NCBI GenBank assembly: GCA_022826645.1
Contig: JAJDUM010000069.1
Location: forward strand, 1 to 45,414
Origin: Candidatus Poribacteria bacterium
Lineage (GTDB): Bacteria; Poribacteria; WGA-4E; PCPOR2b
DNA: 45,414 nucleotides
Direction of reading: 5' to 3'
In this document: in pieces, positions 34,678 to 42,764 of the stretch
Layout: the number at the start of each line of letters is the position of its first letter
Numbering within the stretch: position 1 is the first letter of the stretch
Translations under genes and position numbers: made by a program
Notes under the pieces: generated by a model
Database searches by the model: none
Told to the model about the DNA's origin: nothing
The model's input: only the letters and a program-made list of their open reading frames with translations

Positions 34678-36444
34678 ATGAAATGTCTTTGCCCCCTCAT
34701 CCTTATCCTCTTAATTCTTCTCCCTCAGACGCTACCCGCCAATTCGGTTCAAATTCGCAATATTATTGTGACCGGAAATGAAGTGTTCTCCAGCGAGGAA
34801 ATCCTCAATCTGATACAGTCACGCGCTGGTGGTGATTATGATCCAGAACTGCTTCACCAAGACTTTGAGCGAATCGCTGACCTCTACCAAGAGCACGGAT
34901 ATCAATTCGCTCGAGTTGATCCAGAGCAGCTTGTCGTCCTGGAATTTTCTGATGGCGTGTATCTCAGAATGTACATCGACGAGGGAAGGATCGGGCGAAT
35001 AATAATAAGAGGAAATAGCCGTACCAAAACTGATGTAATCAGGCAAGAACTGCTTTTCAAACGCGGCGATGTTTACATACAGGACGATGAACTGGAGAGT
35101 GAACGTATCCTGCGCCGAAAACCGTATTTGGGAAGCGCGGAAATTCTTGCAACGCGGGACCCAAGCACCAATCTTATTTTAATAGAGGTCGAAGTCACAG
35201 ACCTATGGACTTTTTTTCCCGCCTTAGATGTTCCTGCCTTCAGTAAAGATAAAACCGGTTTTTTAGTTGCGCTGTCCGATTCAAATGTATTTGGATCCGG
35301 GGACAGCGGACGCCTCCGTTATCAACAAATCCGTGAAGAAGGAGAAGATCCACGCCACCTTATCAGTGGCCTCTACAGGGTATTTCGCCTGTTTGATTCA
35401 CATTGGGAATTCGATGGTATATATACCCAAAAGCGGGAAGGCGTCTCATGGGAAGCGGGCTTAAAACGTCCGTTGTACTCGCTCCAGACCCGATGGAGCG
35501 CGGAGTTCACAGCCTCTGAATCTGTGGATGAAGTCCGCTGGTACGAGCAGGGTGCGAAAACTGCTGTCTTCACCCGAAGCAAACAAGCGGAGTCCGGGCA
35601 GATCACTCGTTCCTTCGGTGACCGTCGTCGACAAACACAGCTTGCGTTCTGGATGGTCTCTGAGCGCGCGCATTTCGATGAGATCGAGAGGACGCCAGCC
35701 GCTACCGCTAACTTTCAGGATAGAGACACAAAGATGATCGGGGTTTCACTCGGTCACAGAAAAGTCAACTTTATCCGCACACGCTTTCTCGATAAAATGG
35801 GTCGTGTTGAAGATATTGGTGTCGGATATGGATACGGCGCGTCAATCGGTCGCGCGTCCCCGTTTTTCGGCGCAGATCGCAACGAAACAAGGGTGAGTCT
35901 GTTTCTCAACGCCTCCCAAGCACATCGGGATCTACTGTTCGTCAACGGTCGTGCCGGGGTTACAACCCGTTTTACCGCGGATGAAGAAGAAGATTCGGTG
36001 TTTCAGGCGAGCATCAGAGCAATACGCAAGAATCTCTTTCTGCGTCAAACCCTTGCCGCACGCATTTCTACAGAGATGCAATTTGGTCTTGAGGGAGAAC
36101 AGCAAGTGCTTCTCGGTGGAAACAGCGGGCTGCGCGGATATGATCCCCGACAATTCAGTGGCACCAAAAGAATCCGCTTCAGCGTAGAAAGCCGATCGAT
36201 TTTCAAGGAACACCCACTGGTTGTGGTTGGGGCGGCACTTTTTGCTGATGTCGGCTACATCTGGACGGGGGAGACCTCCGACATAGGAATCCCAAAGCGG
36301 AGTGTCGGATTCGGGTTGCGGTTGGGGCTACCCAAACTGAGCGGATCTCGAGTCTACCGTGCTGATTTGGCGTACCCGTTGGATGGAGAAGGAAAACCAT
36401 CGCTCATACCGGTGTTCACCTATGCAATCGGGCACGCCTTTTAG
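34678..36444 (+). CDS. Omp85-family outer-membrane protein (POTRA + barrel)
   Basis: The protein has 588 aa. A signal peptide (MKCLCPLILILLILLPQTLPA) is followed by two or three POTRA-type repeats (IRNIIVTGNEVFSSEEI; IGRIIIRGNSRTKTDVI) and a ~400-residue 16-strand-type barrel. The Omp85 hallmark RGY is at 486-488 in GLRGYDPRQFSG, and the chain ends in Phe (YAIGHAF), as required for insertion by the BAM machinery. It is shorter than BamA (five POTRAs) and closer in size to TamA-like or accessory members. It shows that the organism has an outer membrane. The start ATG has no strong ribosome site. Confidence 0.88.
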   Translation: MKCLCPLILILLILLPQTLPANSVQIRNIIVTGNEVFSSEEILNLIQSRAGGDYDPELLHQDFERIADLYQEHGYQFARVDPEQLVVLEFSDGVYLRMYIDEGRIGRIIIRGNSRTKTDVIRQELLFKRGDVYIQDDELESERILRRKPYLGSAEILATRDPSTNLILIEVEVTDLWTFFPALDVPAFSKDKTGFLVALSDSNVFGSGDSGRLRYQQIREEGEDPRHLISGLYRVFRLFDSHWEFDGIYTQKREGVSWEAGLKRPLYSLQTRWSAEFTASESVDEVRWYEQGAKTAVFTRSKQAESGQITRSFGDRRRQTQLAFWMVSERAHFDEIERTPAATANFQDRDTKMIGVSLGHRKVNFIRTRFLDKMGRVEDIGVGYGYGASIGRASPFFGADRNETRVSLFLNASQAHRDLLFVNGRAGVTTRFTADEEEDSVFQASIRAIRKNLFLRQTLAARISTEMQFGLEGEQQVLLGGNSGLRGYDPRQFSGTKRIRFSVESRSIFKEHPLVVVGAALFADVGYIWTGETSDIGIPKRSVGFGLRLGLPKLSGSRVYRADLAYPLDGEGKPSLIPVFTYAIGHAF

Positions 36445-36472
36445 GTGGTCCACAAATATCCTGACAAGCCTG

Positions 36473-37477
36473 CTACTGGTTAAAGCGTCCTAATACAGGA
36501 TACATCGGATCGTTATAACCTTTCCCGGTGTGTTCACCGGGGGGTACGAGCTGATCCACTGCCGCTTCGTCCTCCGAGCTGATGGCGCAGTCCAGACAGC
36601 CGAGGTTGTCTTCGAGCTGCTCTATGCTTTTAGGACCGATGATTACGGAAGTGATGGTCGGATTGGCGAGCGTCCAAGCCAGAGCGAATTGTGCCAGCGT
36701 TTTACCGTGTGCCTCGGCCAACGGCTGAAGCTTTTGTGCGACTTCGTAGCTTTCTTCGCGTAATTCGGTCTGTAGAATCCGACGGTCTTTACGTGCCGCT
36801 CGCGAGTCGGGCGGAGGCGGTTGACCCGGAAGATATTTTCCCGTTAACACGCCACGCGCCAGCGGACTGTAGGACACAACACCAACGTTGTAGGTTTTGC
36901 AAAACGGCAGCAACTCAACCTCAACGTCCCGATTGACAATGTTATAAAGCGGTTGCAGACAGACAAATTTTTCCAAATTCATCCGATCACTCTTCCACCA
37001 CGCTTCACAGAGACGCCAAGCATCGAAATTAGAGCCAGCGATATAACGAACTTTACCCTGCCGGACGCAATCATCCAATGCACGAAGCGACTCTTCAATC
37101 GGTGTGAGCGCGTTCCAGCGATGAAGATAATATAGATCAATGCGATCTGTATCAAGCCGTCTGAGGCTGTCCTCCACCGCCATCATGATATGGTGACGGC
37201 TCGTACCGGATCGGTTAAGTCCTTCCCCCATTGCGCCGCTTACCTTCGTTGCGATAAGCACATCATCACGAAAGGCGCGGACCGCTTTGCCAACAATTCG
37301 TTCCGATTCGCCTGCGTTGTAGACATTCGCTGTATCGATAAAATTGATGCCAGCCTCAAATGCACGTTCGATAATCTTGATTGAATCGCTCTCCTCCGTT
37401 GGGCTGCCAAACATCATTGCGCCAAGACAAAGTCGTGAAACCTCGACGCCAGAATTGCCTAGAATACTGTATTCCAT
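36473..37477 (-). CDS. Aldo/keto reductase (second)
   Basis: The protein has 334 aa with the complete tetrad: D48 and Y53 in NFIDTANVYNAGESE, K78 in IATKVSG and H119 in DLYYLHRW. The C-terminal SVIIGPKSIEQLEDNL binds NADPH in the family. GAGGAG lies 9 bases before the ATG. It resembles YajO/Tas-type reductases more than the copy at 4.2 kb, and the two are not recent duplicates. It is convergent with the Omp85 gene. The substrate is unknown. Confidence 0.92.
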   Translation of the reverse strand: MEYSILGNSGVEVSRLCLGAMMFGSPTEESDSIKIIERAFEAGINFIDTANVYNAGESERIVGKAVRAFRDDVLIATKVSGAMGEGLNRSGTSRHHIMMAVEDSLRRLDTDRIDLYYLHRWNALTPIEESLRALDDCVRQGKVRYIAGSNFDAWRLCEAWWKSDRMNLEKFVCLQPLYNIVNRDVEVELLPFCKTYNVGVVSYSPLARGVLTGKYLPGQPPPPDSRAARKDRRILQTELREESYEVAQKLQPLAEAHGKTLAQFALAWTLANPTITSVIIGPKSIEQLEDNLGCLDCAISSEDEAAVDQLVPPGEHTGKGYNDPMYPVLGRFNQ

Positions 37478-37661
37478 TAACTGATACTCCTCTCAACAAT
37501 TTTATGCACGAGTTATAAGACCATGAATCCATATTCTGTGCATTTTAGCACATAGGACACCTGATCGCAAACGAAAAGGAATAGTGGTTGGAGCATTTAG
37601 TTTTTCGCTCTGATCTATCCATGGGTTACTATATTGGAATAGCGCATTCTATCCCCAACTG

Positions 37662-37684
37662 GTAGGCGGGGCATCTTGCCCCGC
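37662..37684. repeat. GTAGGCGGGGC hairpin
   Basis: GTAGGCGGGGCATCTTGCCC closes as GCGGGGC/GCCCCGC with a short loop. It is a GTAGG-headed hairpin with a stem different from the 4139 type, in the 279-bp gap between two minus-strand genes; the rest of that gap holds nothing clear. Confidence 0.65.
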
Positions 37685-37756
37685 TGTTTGAGGCAAGCAC
37701 ATTCATCGCGCCCTCTGATGCCACCTGTCGAAGTCGCTTGTTATTTGTGTAATCCC

Positions 37757-38554
37757 TCAATCCTTAGATTTGGCGCATCGAAACCCAATATGGTAATATG
37801 CGCCTGATAGCGCGTAGGCGCGCGCAGTGCAACGCAGATCAAATACCAAATCAAACCAACTTCCACCACGAGCAACAAACGGTCCCTTTGCAGGCAGCGT
37901 TTGTTGGTTCACACCCTGTCTGCTATAACGCGGTAAGTATCTATCTGCACACCATTCCGCTGCGTTACCTCCCATGTTGTAGAGGGTGTAGCCATTCGGT
38001 GGGAAGTAATCGACAGGCTTTAAGTACCGTTGCATATTTTTTAGCCCGCCGCTCCGCACATCCCTCGAATCATAGTTCGCTGCGGCTGGATCAACCTGAT
38101 TTCCCCACGGATAAAGCTGCCCCAGCTGTCCGCCCCGCGCCGCTTTCTCCCATTCCGCTTCAGTCGGCAACCGTTTCCCACGCCATTCGCAATACGCTTG
38201 CGCTGCCTCATGGGTGACATACGCTACGGGATACCGATCCATGCCAACGGGAAAGTCGTTTCCGATCCAATGCCTGAGATAGTCTCGTGCCTTGATAGCT
38301 GACTGTTGCCACCGGGGCTGTGCCAAGACAAAGGCTCGATATTCCGCGTTGGTGGTTTCGTACTTGTCGATATAGAATGCCTCCAGCGAGACCTGATGCA
38401 CGGGTGTTTCATTGACCCTACCCTTATCGCTCCCCACCTTAAACGATCCGGCGGGGATAAGTGCCATCTCCGACGATGCGAACCCTTGAGGATGCCCGAT
38501 TACACCAACGAATAGTAGGACGTGAAGCATCAGGCTGCATAAGTGGTTACGCAC
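37757..38554 (-). CDS. Exported formylglycine-generating-enzyme-like protein
   Basis: The protein has 265 aa. A signal peptide (to about GFASS) is followed by a complete FGE/SUMF1-type fold: IPAGSFKVGSDKGRVNETP, RLPTEAEWEKAARGG, YPWGN, NMGGNAAEWCADRY, RGGSW and GFRCAKS. In true FGEs two Cys five residues apart bind copper and oxidise the sulfatase Cys. Here only the second remains (C242 in DLRCTAR); the first position is V237. The protein is therefore probably not an active FGE but one of the many FGE-like domains with other roles, such as ergothioneine-type or structural ones. The start is GTG with a GGAGGG ribosome site. It should be periplasmic, while both sulfatases here look cytoplasmic. 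Confidence 0.82.
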   Translation of the reverse strand: MRNHLCSLMLHVLLFVGVIGHPQGFASSEMALIPAGSFKVGSDKGRVNETPVHQVSLEAFYIDKYETTNAEYRAFVLAQPRWQQSAIKARDYLRHWIGNDFPVGMDRYPVAYVTHEAAQAYCEWRGKRLPTEAEWEKAARGGQLGQLYPWGNQVDPAAANYDSRDVRSGGLKNMQRYLKPVDYFPPNGYTLYNMGGNAAEWCADRYLPRYSRQGVNQQTLPAKGPFVARGGSWFDLVFDLRCTARAYALSGAYYHIGFRCAKSKD

Positions 38555-38585
38555 GACTAGCCCTCCCTCGTGATTCCTTTGGAGT

Positions 38586-38975
38586 CTATTCTACCAGGAC
38601 TGCATCTGCTTCGATTTCGACTAACATCTCCGATTCAACCAAGCGGCTGACTTCGACCAAACTGGTAGCAGGACGAATCTCGCCAAAGAACTCACCGTGT
38701 GCTGCACCAACTTGCTCCCAATCGTTGATGTCCGTCACATAGATGCGTGTACGAACCACATCCTTCAAACAACCACCAGCAGATCTAAGCGCAGTCTCTA
38801 TGTTGGTTATAGTCTGCACTGTCTGTCTATAGGCATCTCCCACACCCACAATTTCGCCATCTTTATCCGTTGCTGTCGTTCCAGAAATGTGGATGTATTG
38901 CCCAACCCGCACAGCCCGCGAATAGCCTACAATCGATTCCCATTTTGTTCCTGTTGAGATATTTTGTCTTTTCAT
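38586..38975 (-). CDS. RidA family protein
   Basis: The protein has 129 aa from the ATG at 38975; a TTG six codons upstream (38993) is possible but has no ribosome site. RidA/YjgF proteins hydrolyse reactive enamines and imines. The family Arg is in [10 protein letters not shown], with [12 protein letters not shown] and a C-terminal [11 protein letters not shown]. It lies 31 bp upstream of the FGE-like gene on the same strand. The N-terminal [17 protein letters not shown] is typical of the longer RidA subgroup. Confidence 0.9.
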   Translation of the reverse strand: MKRQNISTGTKWESIVGYSRAVRVGQYIHISGTTATDKDGEIVGVGDAYRQTVQTITNIETALRSAGGCLKDVVRTRIYVTDINDWEQVGAAHGEFFGEIRPATSLVEVSRLVESEMLVEIEADAVLVE

Positions 38976-39106
38976 TACTATCTGATTTTTCAAAAGGATG
39001 CGTGCCCTACAAATCGCCCAAAACAGAGCATTTTTGCTTGTGAATCGTGTCTTGAATTCAGTCTAACATACCTCCTAATTTTTATCAAGACTGGGGCTGT
39101 TTATGG

Positions 39107-39447
39107 TAGGGTCATTTAGTTTTACTGTAGGAGGGATCTCCGAATCCCGACACCTCACTGTAGGCGTGATCTCCCGGTTGCGCCTTTTCAAACAAAATGG
39201 GTAATAAGCCGAAAACTGAATAGCCCTATGTTTATGGTAAATTACAGTAATAGGTAGACATCTACCTATAATTCCAACCTTTGCGGCGTTTCTAAAAGTC
39301 CCCCTGACAAGGGGGATTTAGGGGGTTATCTGTGCATTCGGGGTGGCTAAGTATGCTAAAATCTACCGTAGATGACCCTGTATCAAGACTTGTACTATTC
39401 ATTATCCCGACTCCCTACTCGGATAAGGAAAAGCTAAATGACCCTAT
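39107..39447. mobile_element. Nested repeat element with TAGGGTCATTTAG ends
   Basis: TAGGGTCATTTAG at 39107-39119 is matched in inverted form by CTAAATGACCCTA at 39434-39446, with a third, weaker inverted copy near 39211-39230 (ACTGAATAGCCCTATG). The 138-bp TATGGT element (39233-39370) sits inside. This explains most of the 623-bp gap between RidA and the next gene; no ORF is supported in it. Confidence 0.65.
39233..39370. mobile_element. TATGGT element, copy 3 (138 bp)
   Basis: TATGGTAAATTACAG opens and AAAATCTACCGTA closes the element, with the AGTCCCCCTGACAAGGGGGA core in the middle. Same length and layout as the 34434 copy; clear differences in between show that the two insertions are not very recent. 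Confidence 0.8.
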
Positions 39448-39486
39448 GACTTGTTGATATACCCCTGCTCGCTTGGAACACTCCTA

Positions 39487-39515
39487 TTGACCCAACTCGA
39501 AAAATCTGATAAGAT
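39487..39515 (+). promoter_or_regulatory. Sigma-70-like promoter
   Basis: TTGACC (39487-39492), a 17-base spacer and TAAGAT (39510-39515) lie about 85 bases before the ATG of the Gfo/Idh/MocA gene. Confidence 0.6.
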
Positions 39516-39598
39516 GTCCCTAACAGGTTTTGCTGGCATGTCAAACCCACGCGGCAAAATCTCACTATAAACCCCAATGCACAAAAAAGAGGAGAACA

Positions 39599-40807
39599 AT
39601 GGACAAAACACATAAAGTTACAATGTTAGGGACAGGGCTCATCGGTAGGTTCTATACAATGACACTCCACGGACAACGGGGCCGGGACCGCGTTCATGTG
39701 GTGTACTCGCGCACCGAAGAGCGGGCGAAAGATTTTGCAGCGGAGTGGAACATTCCCAAATCAACGACCGACCTCGCCGAAGCAATTAACGATCCGGAAA
39801 CCGACGTGGTTGTTATCGGTCTGCCTAACGACCTGCACGAGGAAGCGGTGGCAATGGCTGCCGAAGCGGGTAAAGCGATCCTATGTACGAAACCGTTAGG
39901 ACGCAACGCAGCCGAAGCCAAAAGGATGCTTGATACGGTCGAAGAGGCAGGCGTCTTCCACGGCTATCTTGAGGATCTGGTCTACCCACCGAAGACGCTC
40001 AAATCGCTGGAGGCCGTCAAGAACGGCGCGATAGGTCAGGTGTTGTGGGTGCGCTCTCGCGAAACCCATCCGGGACCTCACAGCGACTGGTTCTGGGATA
40101 TTGAGCAGGCTGGCGGCGGCGCTATCGTTGATATGGGATGCCACTGTATCGAAATTATCCGTAACTTTATCGGCAAGGATATTAGACCCGTTGAGGTGAT
40201 GTGTTGGGCGGATACCCTCGTCCATCCCGTTGAGGCGGAGGATCACGGGATCGCCCTGATCAAATTTGAAAATGGCGCGATGGGGCAGTTTGAGGTGGGA
40301 TGGGCATTTCGTGGCGGCATGGACATACGCGATGAGGTCTCCGGCACAGAAGGCACCATCTGGCTCAATCACTGGTTGCGAACGGGTATGGAGATGTTCA
40401 CATCGGGCGGGCAGGGCGGCTACGTCGCTGAAAAAGCCGAAACCGATACAGGATGGCTTTTCCCCGTTGGTGATGAGGTTGGGGAACTCGGATATCGCGA
40501 TATGTTCGTTGAAATACTCGACGCTTTAGATAACGGCACGGAGCCGATGGAAACCTTTTATGATGGGTACGTTGTCAATGCCATCATTGATGCCTGTTAT
40601 AAGTCAGCGAAATCGAAACAGTGGGAGCCGGTGGAGTTGGAGGATTGGCGTGGAGCAATTGAGGTCGAAAAGATTGGTGTCTCGGCGGTTGAAGTTGATG
40701 GGGGTTATACGCTGGTTAAGGAAGAACGGATGCCCGATGGTCGCCTGAAACAGATTATCAGGGATAAAGAGAGCGGCGCAATCGTTGAGAAAATTGCGGA
40801 GAATTGA
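39599..40807 (+). CDS. Gfo/Idh/MocA family oxidoreductase (second)
   Basis: From the ATG at 39599 the protein has 402 aa. GTGLIG at residues 11-16 is the NAD(P) motif; [12 protein letters not shown] replaces the usual EKP with TKP but keeps Lys and Pro; [15 protein letters not shown] is the typical GGG...D...H active-site stretch. These are sugar or inositol dehydrogenases. A longer reading from 39530 is rejected because 39599 has GAGGAG 5 bases upstream and starts right at the Rossmann fold. It is preceded by its own promoter and followed by an AAACTCGG hairpin that may terminate it. It is not closely similar to the 7.7-kb family member. Confidence 0.92.
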   Translation: MDKTHKVTMLGTGLIGRFYTMTLHGQRGRDRVHVVYSRTEERAKDFAAEWNIPKSTTDLAEAINDPETDVVVIGLPNDLHEEAVAMAAEAGKAILCTKPLGRNAAEAKRMLDTVEEAGVFHGYLEDLVYPPKTLKSLEAVKNGAIGQVLWVRSRETHPGPHSDWFWDIEQAGGGAIVDMGCHCIEIIRNFIGKDIRPVEVMCWADTLVHPVEAEDHGIALIKFENGAMGQFEVGWAFRGGMDIRDEVSGTEGTIWLNHWLRTGMEMFTSGGQGGYVAEKAETDTGWLFPVGDEVGELGYRDMFVEILDALDNGTEPMETFYDGYVVNAIIDACYKSAKSKQWEPVELEDWRGAIEVEKIGVSAVEVDGGYTLVKEERMPDGRLKQIIRDKESGAIVEKIAEN

Positions 40808-40848
40808 AATCTTCTGTGGTCGCTGTGTTAAACTGTACTCCATCGCTC

Positions 40849-40930
40849 ATGTAAAAAAATAGTGCAAAGAAACCGAGCTTTTCCGAAAAAAACTCGGTTT
40901 CTCTAAGCTGCCCGCACTTTTTTGACACGA
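40849..40930. mobile_element. Small inverted-repeat element with AAACTCGG hairpin
   Basis: The ends ATGTAAAAAAATAGTGC and (inverted, from the right) GTGTCAAAAAAGTGCGGG enclose GAAACCGAG (40869-40877) and CTCGGTTTC (40893-40901). It may be a short MITE or a decorated terminator of the oxidoreductase gene. Confidence 0.5.
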
Positions 40931-40962
40931 ACCTAATAAGAGTTACGCAGTTCAGTTTGTAG

Positions 40963-41070
40963 TAGCGCAATTCATTGCGCGTCCGGACGGGCGATAAATC
41001 GCCCTACTACAAACCTAAGACTTTACTGTAGTTGCCCGCCTGTCCCGATAAATCGGGGATTCATCGGGTG
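40963..41070. repeat. GTAGTAGCGCAA and CCGCCTGTCCCGAT repeats
   Basis: GTAGTAGCGCAA...TTGCGC and GGGCGAT...ATCGCCCTACTAC (to about 41011) form two hairpins between outer TTTGTAGTA/TACTACAAA arms. CCGCCTGTCCCGATAAATCG follows from 41038. All belong to repeat families seen elsewhere in the window. Confidence 0.6.
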
Positions 41071-41155
41071 TTGAAAATTGTGTCCTATGGTAACGAATCG
41101 CTGAACTACAAAACTTTGAGTGTTCAAGTGCGTAGGTCCTACCTAAATAAAAAGG

Positions 41156-41184
41156 TTGACAAAAAGTTGGCTGCTGCATAACAT
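41156..41184 (+). promoter_or_regulatory. Sigma-70-like promoter
   Basis: TTGACA (41156-41161), a 17-base spacer and TAACAT (41179-41184). The next supported start is at 41566, so the transcript would carry a leader of about 375 bases that includes a run of nine C (41382-41390) and a very strong hairpin (41467-41510). Confidence 0.55.
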
Positions 41185-41466
41185 TATGATGATTAGCATA
41201 ACTCATGTTTGCCTTCCACTTTCACTGTAACAAACTGCTTTACGGAAGAACGCAGATGCAAAGTAGCTGTGTCGATAAAATAGAAAAGTCCTTCGCGGTT
41301 TTCTCAATTGACCGGGTATCTCCCGATAGAGCCTGGTCTTACCTACCGATGTTTACACAAATGTTAACGCCTGTTACTCTACCCCCCCCCTCGATTCACA
41401 TTCGTTAAATACACGTCTCAAATTAAACAATCTCGGCAGGCACCGGTGTATCGCTAGTTGCTCCCA

Positions 41467-41510
41467 TACCCCTTTCAAACAGTTACTGAACAGACTGTTT
41501 GAAAGGGGTA
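41467..41510 (+). promoter_or_regulatory. 17-bp perfect hairpin in a long leader
   Basis: TACCCCTTTCAAACAGT (41467-41483) pairs perfectly with its complement at 41494-41510 across a 10-base loop. There is no T-run after it. It lies 56 bases before the small ORF at 41566. It may be an attenuator-like structure, an operator or a remnant of a repeat. Confidence 0.55.
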
Positions 41511-41565
41511 CACTTGTGCTCAGCCGAACTAACAATTTATGAAGAAACTATACAAGGAGGATAAT

Positions 41566-41688
41566 ATGAAGGAAGAAGCGAAGGAAGCCCCACGGGCTGA
41601 GAGAACAATTCAACTAGAGGAGCTTAAAAACGAGCAGAACTTTAACACTGGAAAAGGAGGCAACCTTGTTACGGTACAATATCATTAG
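41566..41688 (+). CDS. Small ORF, 40 aa, overlapping the lipoprotein start
   Basis: AAGGAGG at 41554-41560 stands 5 bases before this ATG, a near-ideal site. The product (MKEEAKEAPRAERTIQLEEL, then a Gly-Lys-Gly-Gly-Asn stretch) is charged, with no membrane segment. Its last 23 bases overlap the next gene, whose own AAGGAGG lies inside this ORF, so it could be a leader ORF for coupled translation. A leader-core peptide precursor is a remote alternative; no modifying enzyme is nearby. Confidence 0.5.
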   Translation: MKEEAKEAPRAERTIQLEELKNEQNFNTGKGGNLVTVQYH

Positions 41689-42523
41689 GCTAAGTAGCGC
41701 GCTATTGCTCACATTACTACTACTCATCGGGTGCGGTGAAGATCCCAAAGACACAGGGCCTGAAGAACAGATGTCGGAGGCAGAGGATAACATTGTACCT
41801 GCCGAGCCTGAACAGGAAGATCTAATTGCTATCCGCCCGGTGGACCCAAGGGACAACATTGTACCTGCCGAGCCTGAACCCCCAATCACCCTAAATAATG
41901 TAGGTACTTGCAAAGCAGGAATGATCCTCGTAGCAGGAGAAAGTTGTACCTATATTGCAAACGGAGAGCAAATTACCTTCTTTATCGACGACAACGGCGA
42001 TGCCTGCCGATCCGGACGGATTCCACCAAGAAATGAAGTCGTTTTTGGTGTAAATGTTCATATTGAGGCCACAGATGTCAAGTTTTGTAGTAACGATGGA
42101 TTTGAACGAGATGATACGTTCAAAACGCGTCTCGCTGCAGAGAAGAACGCTGACGGCGGTTGGATTATCACGCATGATCTAGATGGATCTGCACCCAAAC
42201 CAGAGCCCGAACCTGAAGTGCTGGCACAGGACAACACTGTGCCAGTCGAGCCTGCACTCAGCGACTGGATAAATGCACCTAACGATGATGCAGGTAAACT
42301 GATACTTGACCGTGCAACAAAATGTAGGGAGGGACTTGAATTCGCAGAAGACACATTCTGCGTGAACGAAGGACATACAATCCTCGTTGGTCACTTAGCA
42401 GGGGGTGATGGGCTCGTTCTCATGGGCGGTGCTCAATTCCGAGCAGGTGGAGATATTATATTGGGAAATATCAACCTCGTCAAAAAAGGTGATATTCGGA
42501 TACTGGAGAAGTGGGATCCATAG
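41666..42523 (+). CDS. Lipoprotein with Cys-rich module, unknown function
   Basis: The protein has 285 aa, starting at TTG 41666 with AAGGAGG 5 bases upstream. Lipobox LLIGC is followed by an acidic linker with three near-copies of DNIVPAEPE. A Cys module follows: CKAGMILVAGESCTY with further Cys later, closely resembling CKVGDTLSPGDSCTY in the large secreted protein downstream. A third CREGLEFAEDTFC unit lies near the C-terminus. The frame stops at TAG 42521-42523, yet the same frame continues after the stop with the second half of a Poribacteria-type sorting domain. The protein therefore may have lost a C-terminal anchor. It should be on the outside of the cell membrane. Confidence 0.7.
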   Translation: MLRYNIIRLSSALLLTLLLLIGCGEDPKDTGPEEQMSEAEDNIVPAEPEQEDLIAIRPVDPRDNIVPAEPEPPITLNNVGTCKAGMILVAGESCTYIANGEQITFFIDDNGDACRSGRIPPRNEVVFGVNVHIEATDVKFCSNDGFERDDTFKTRLAAEKNADGGWIITHDLDGSAPKPEPEPEVLAQDNTVPVEPALSDWINAPNDDAGKLILDRATKCREGLEFAEDTFCVNEGHTILVGHLAGGDGLVLMGGAQFRAGGDIILGNINLVKKGDIRILEKWDP

Positions 42524-42703
42524 TTTATTCAGATTGCATCTATCTATGGGAGTCGGTCCAAGGCAATCTATCGGGATGGCAGAAACGAGTTCGGTCAAAC
42601 TGTTGCAAGCGGTGTGTATTTCTACCATCTTAGCACGGGTAGTTATTCCAAAACACGCAGGATGGTTATCCTCAATAGGAATATATATCGGACATTTTAT
42701 TGA
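42524..42703 (+). pseudogene. Relic of a C-terminal sorting domain
   Basis: In frame after the TAG at 42521, the sequence reads SRSKAIYRDGRNEFGQTVAS, then GVYFYHL...GSYSKTRRMVILN before a TGA at 42701. It matches the end of the large secreted protein (SRAAYWDGRNGLGERVAS; GIYFYQL...GYSQMRKMVILK). The first half of the domain (NYPNPFNP part) is missing, so a deletion as well as the stop is involved. No start codon or ribosome site is present. Confidence 0.75.
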
Positions 42704-42764
42704 CAACTAAACCACGAAGTGTGTCAGTGATACAACTTTGAAACCCAACGAAAAGGAGTTTACT

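Noticed and set aside
41205..41408. 67-aa ORF after the 41156 promoter
   Set aside because: No ribosome site, unusual composition, runs through the C9 tract and repeats; no protein-like motif.
42521..42523. TAG as a recoded codon (pyrrolysine or suppression)
   Set aside because: Half of the sorting domain after it is deleted, which fits decay; no supporting tRNA or motif is visible.
42405..42710. 101-aa plus-strand ORF
   Set aside because: It is in a different frame from both the lipoprotein and the sorting-domain relic, which explain the same bases better.
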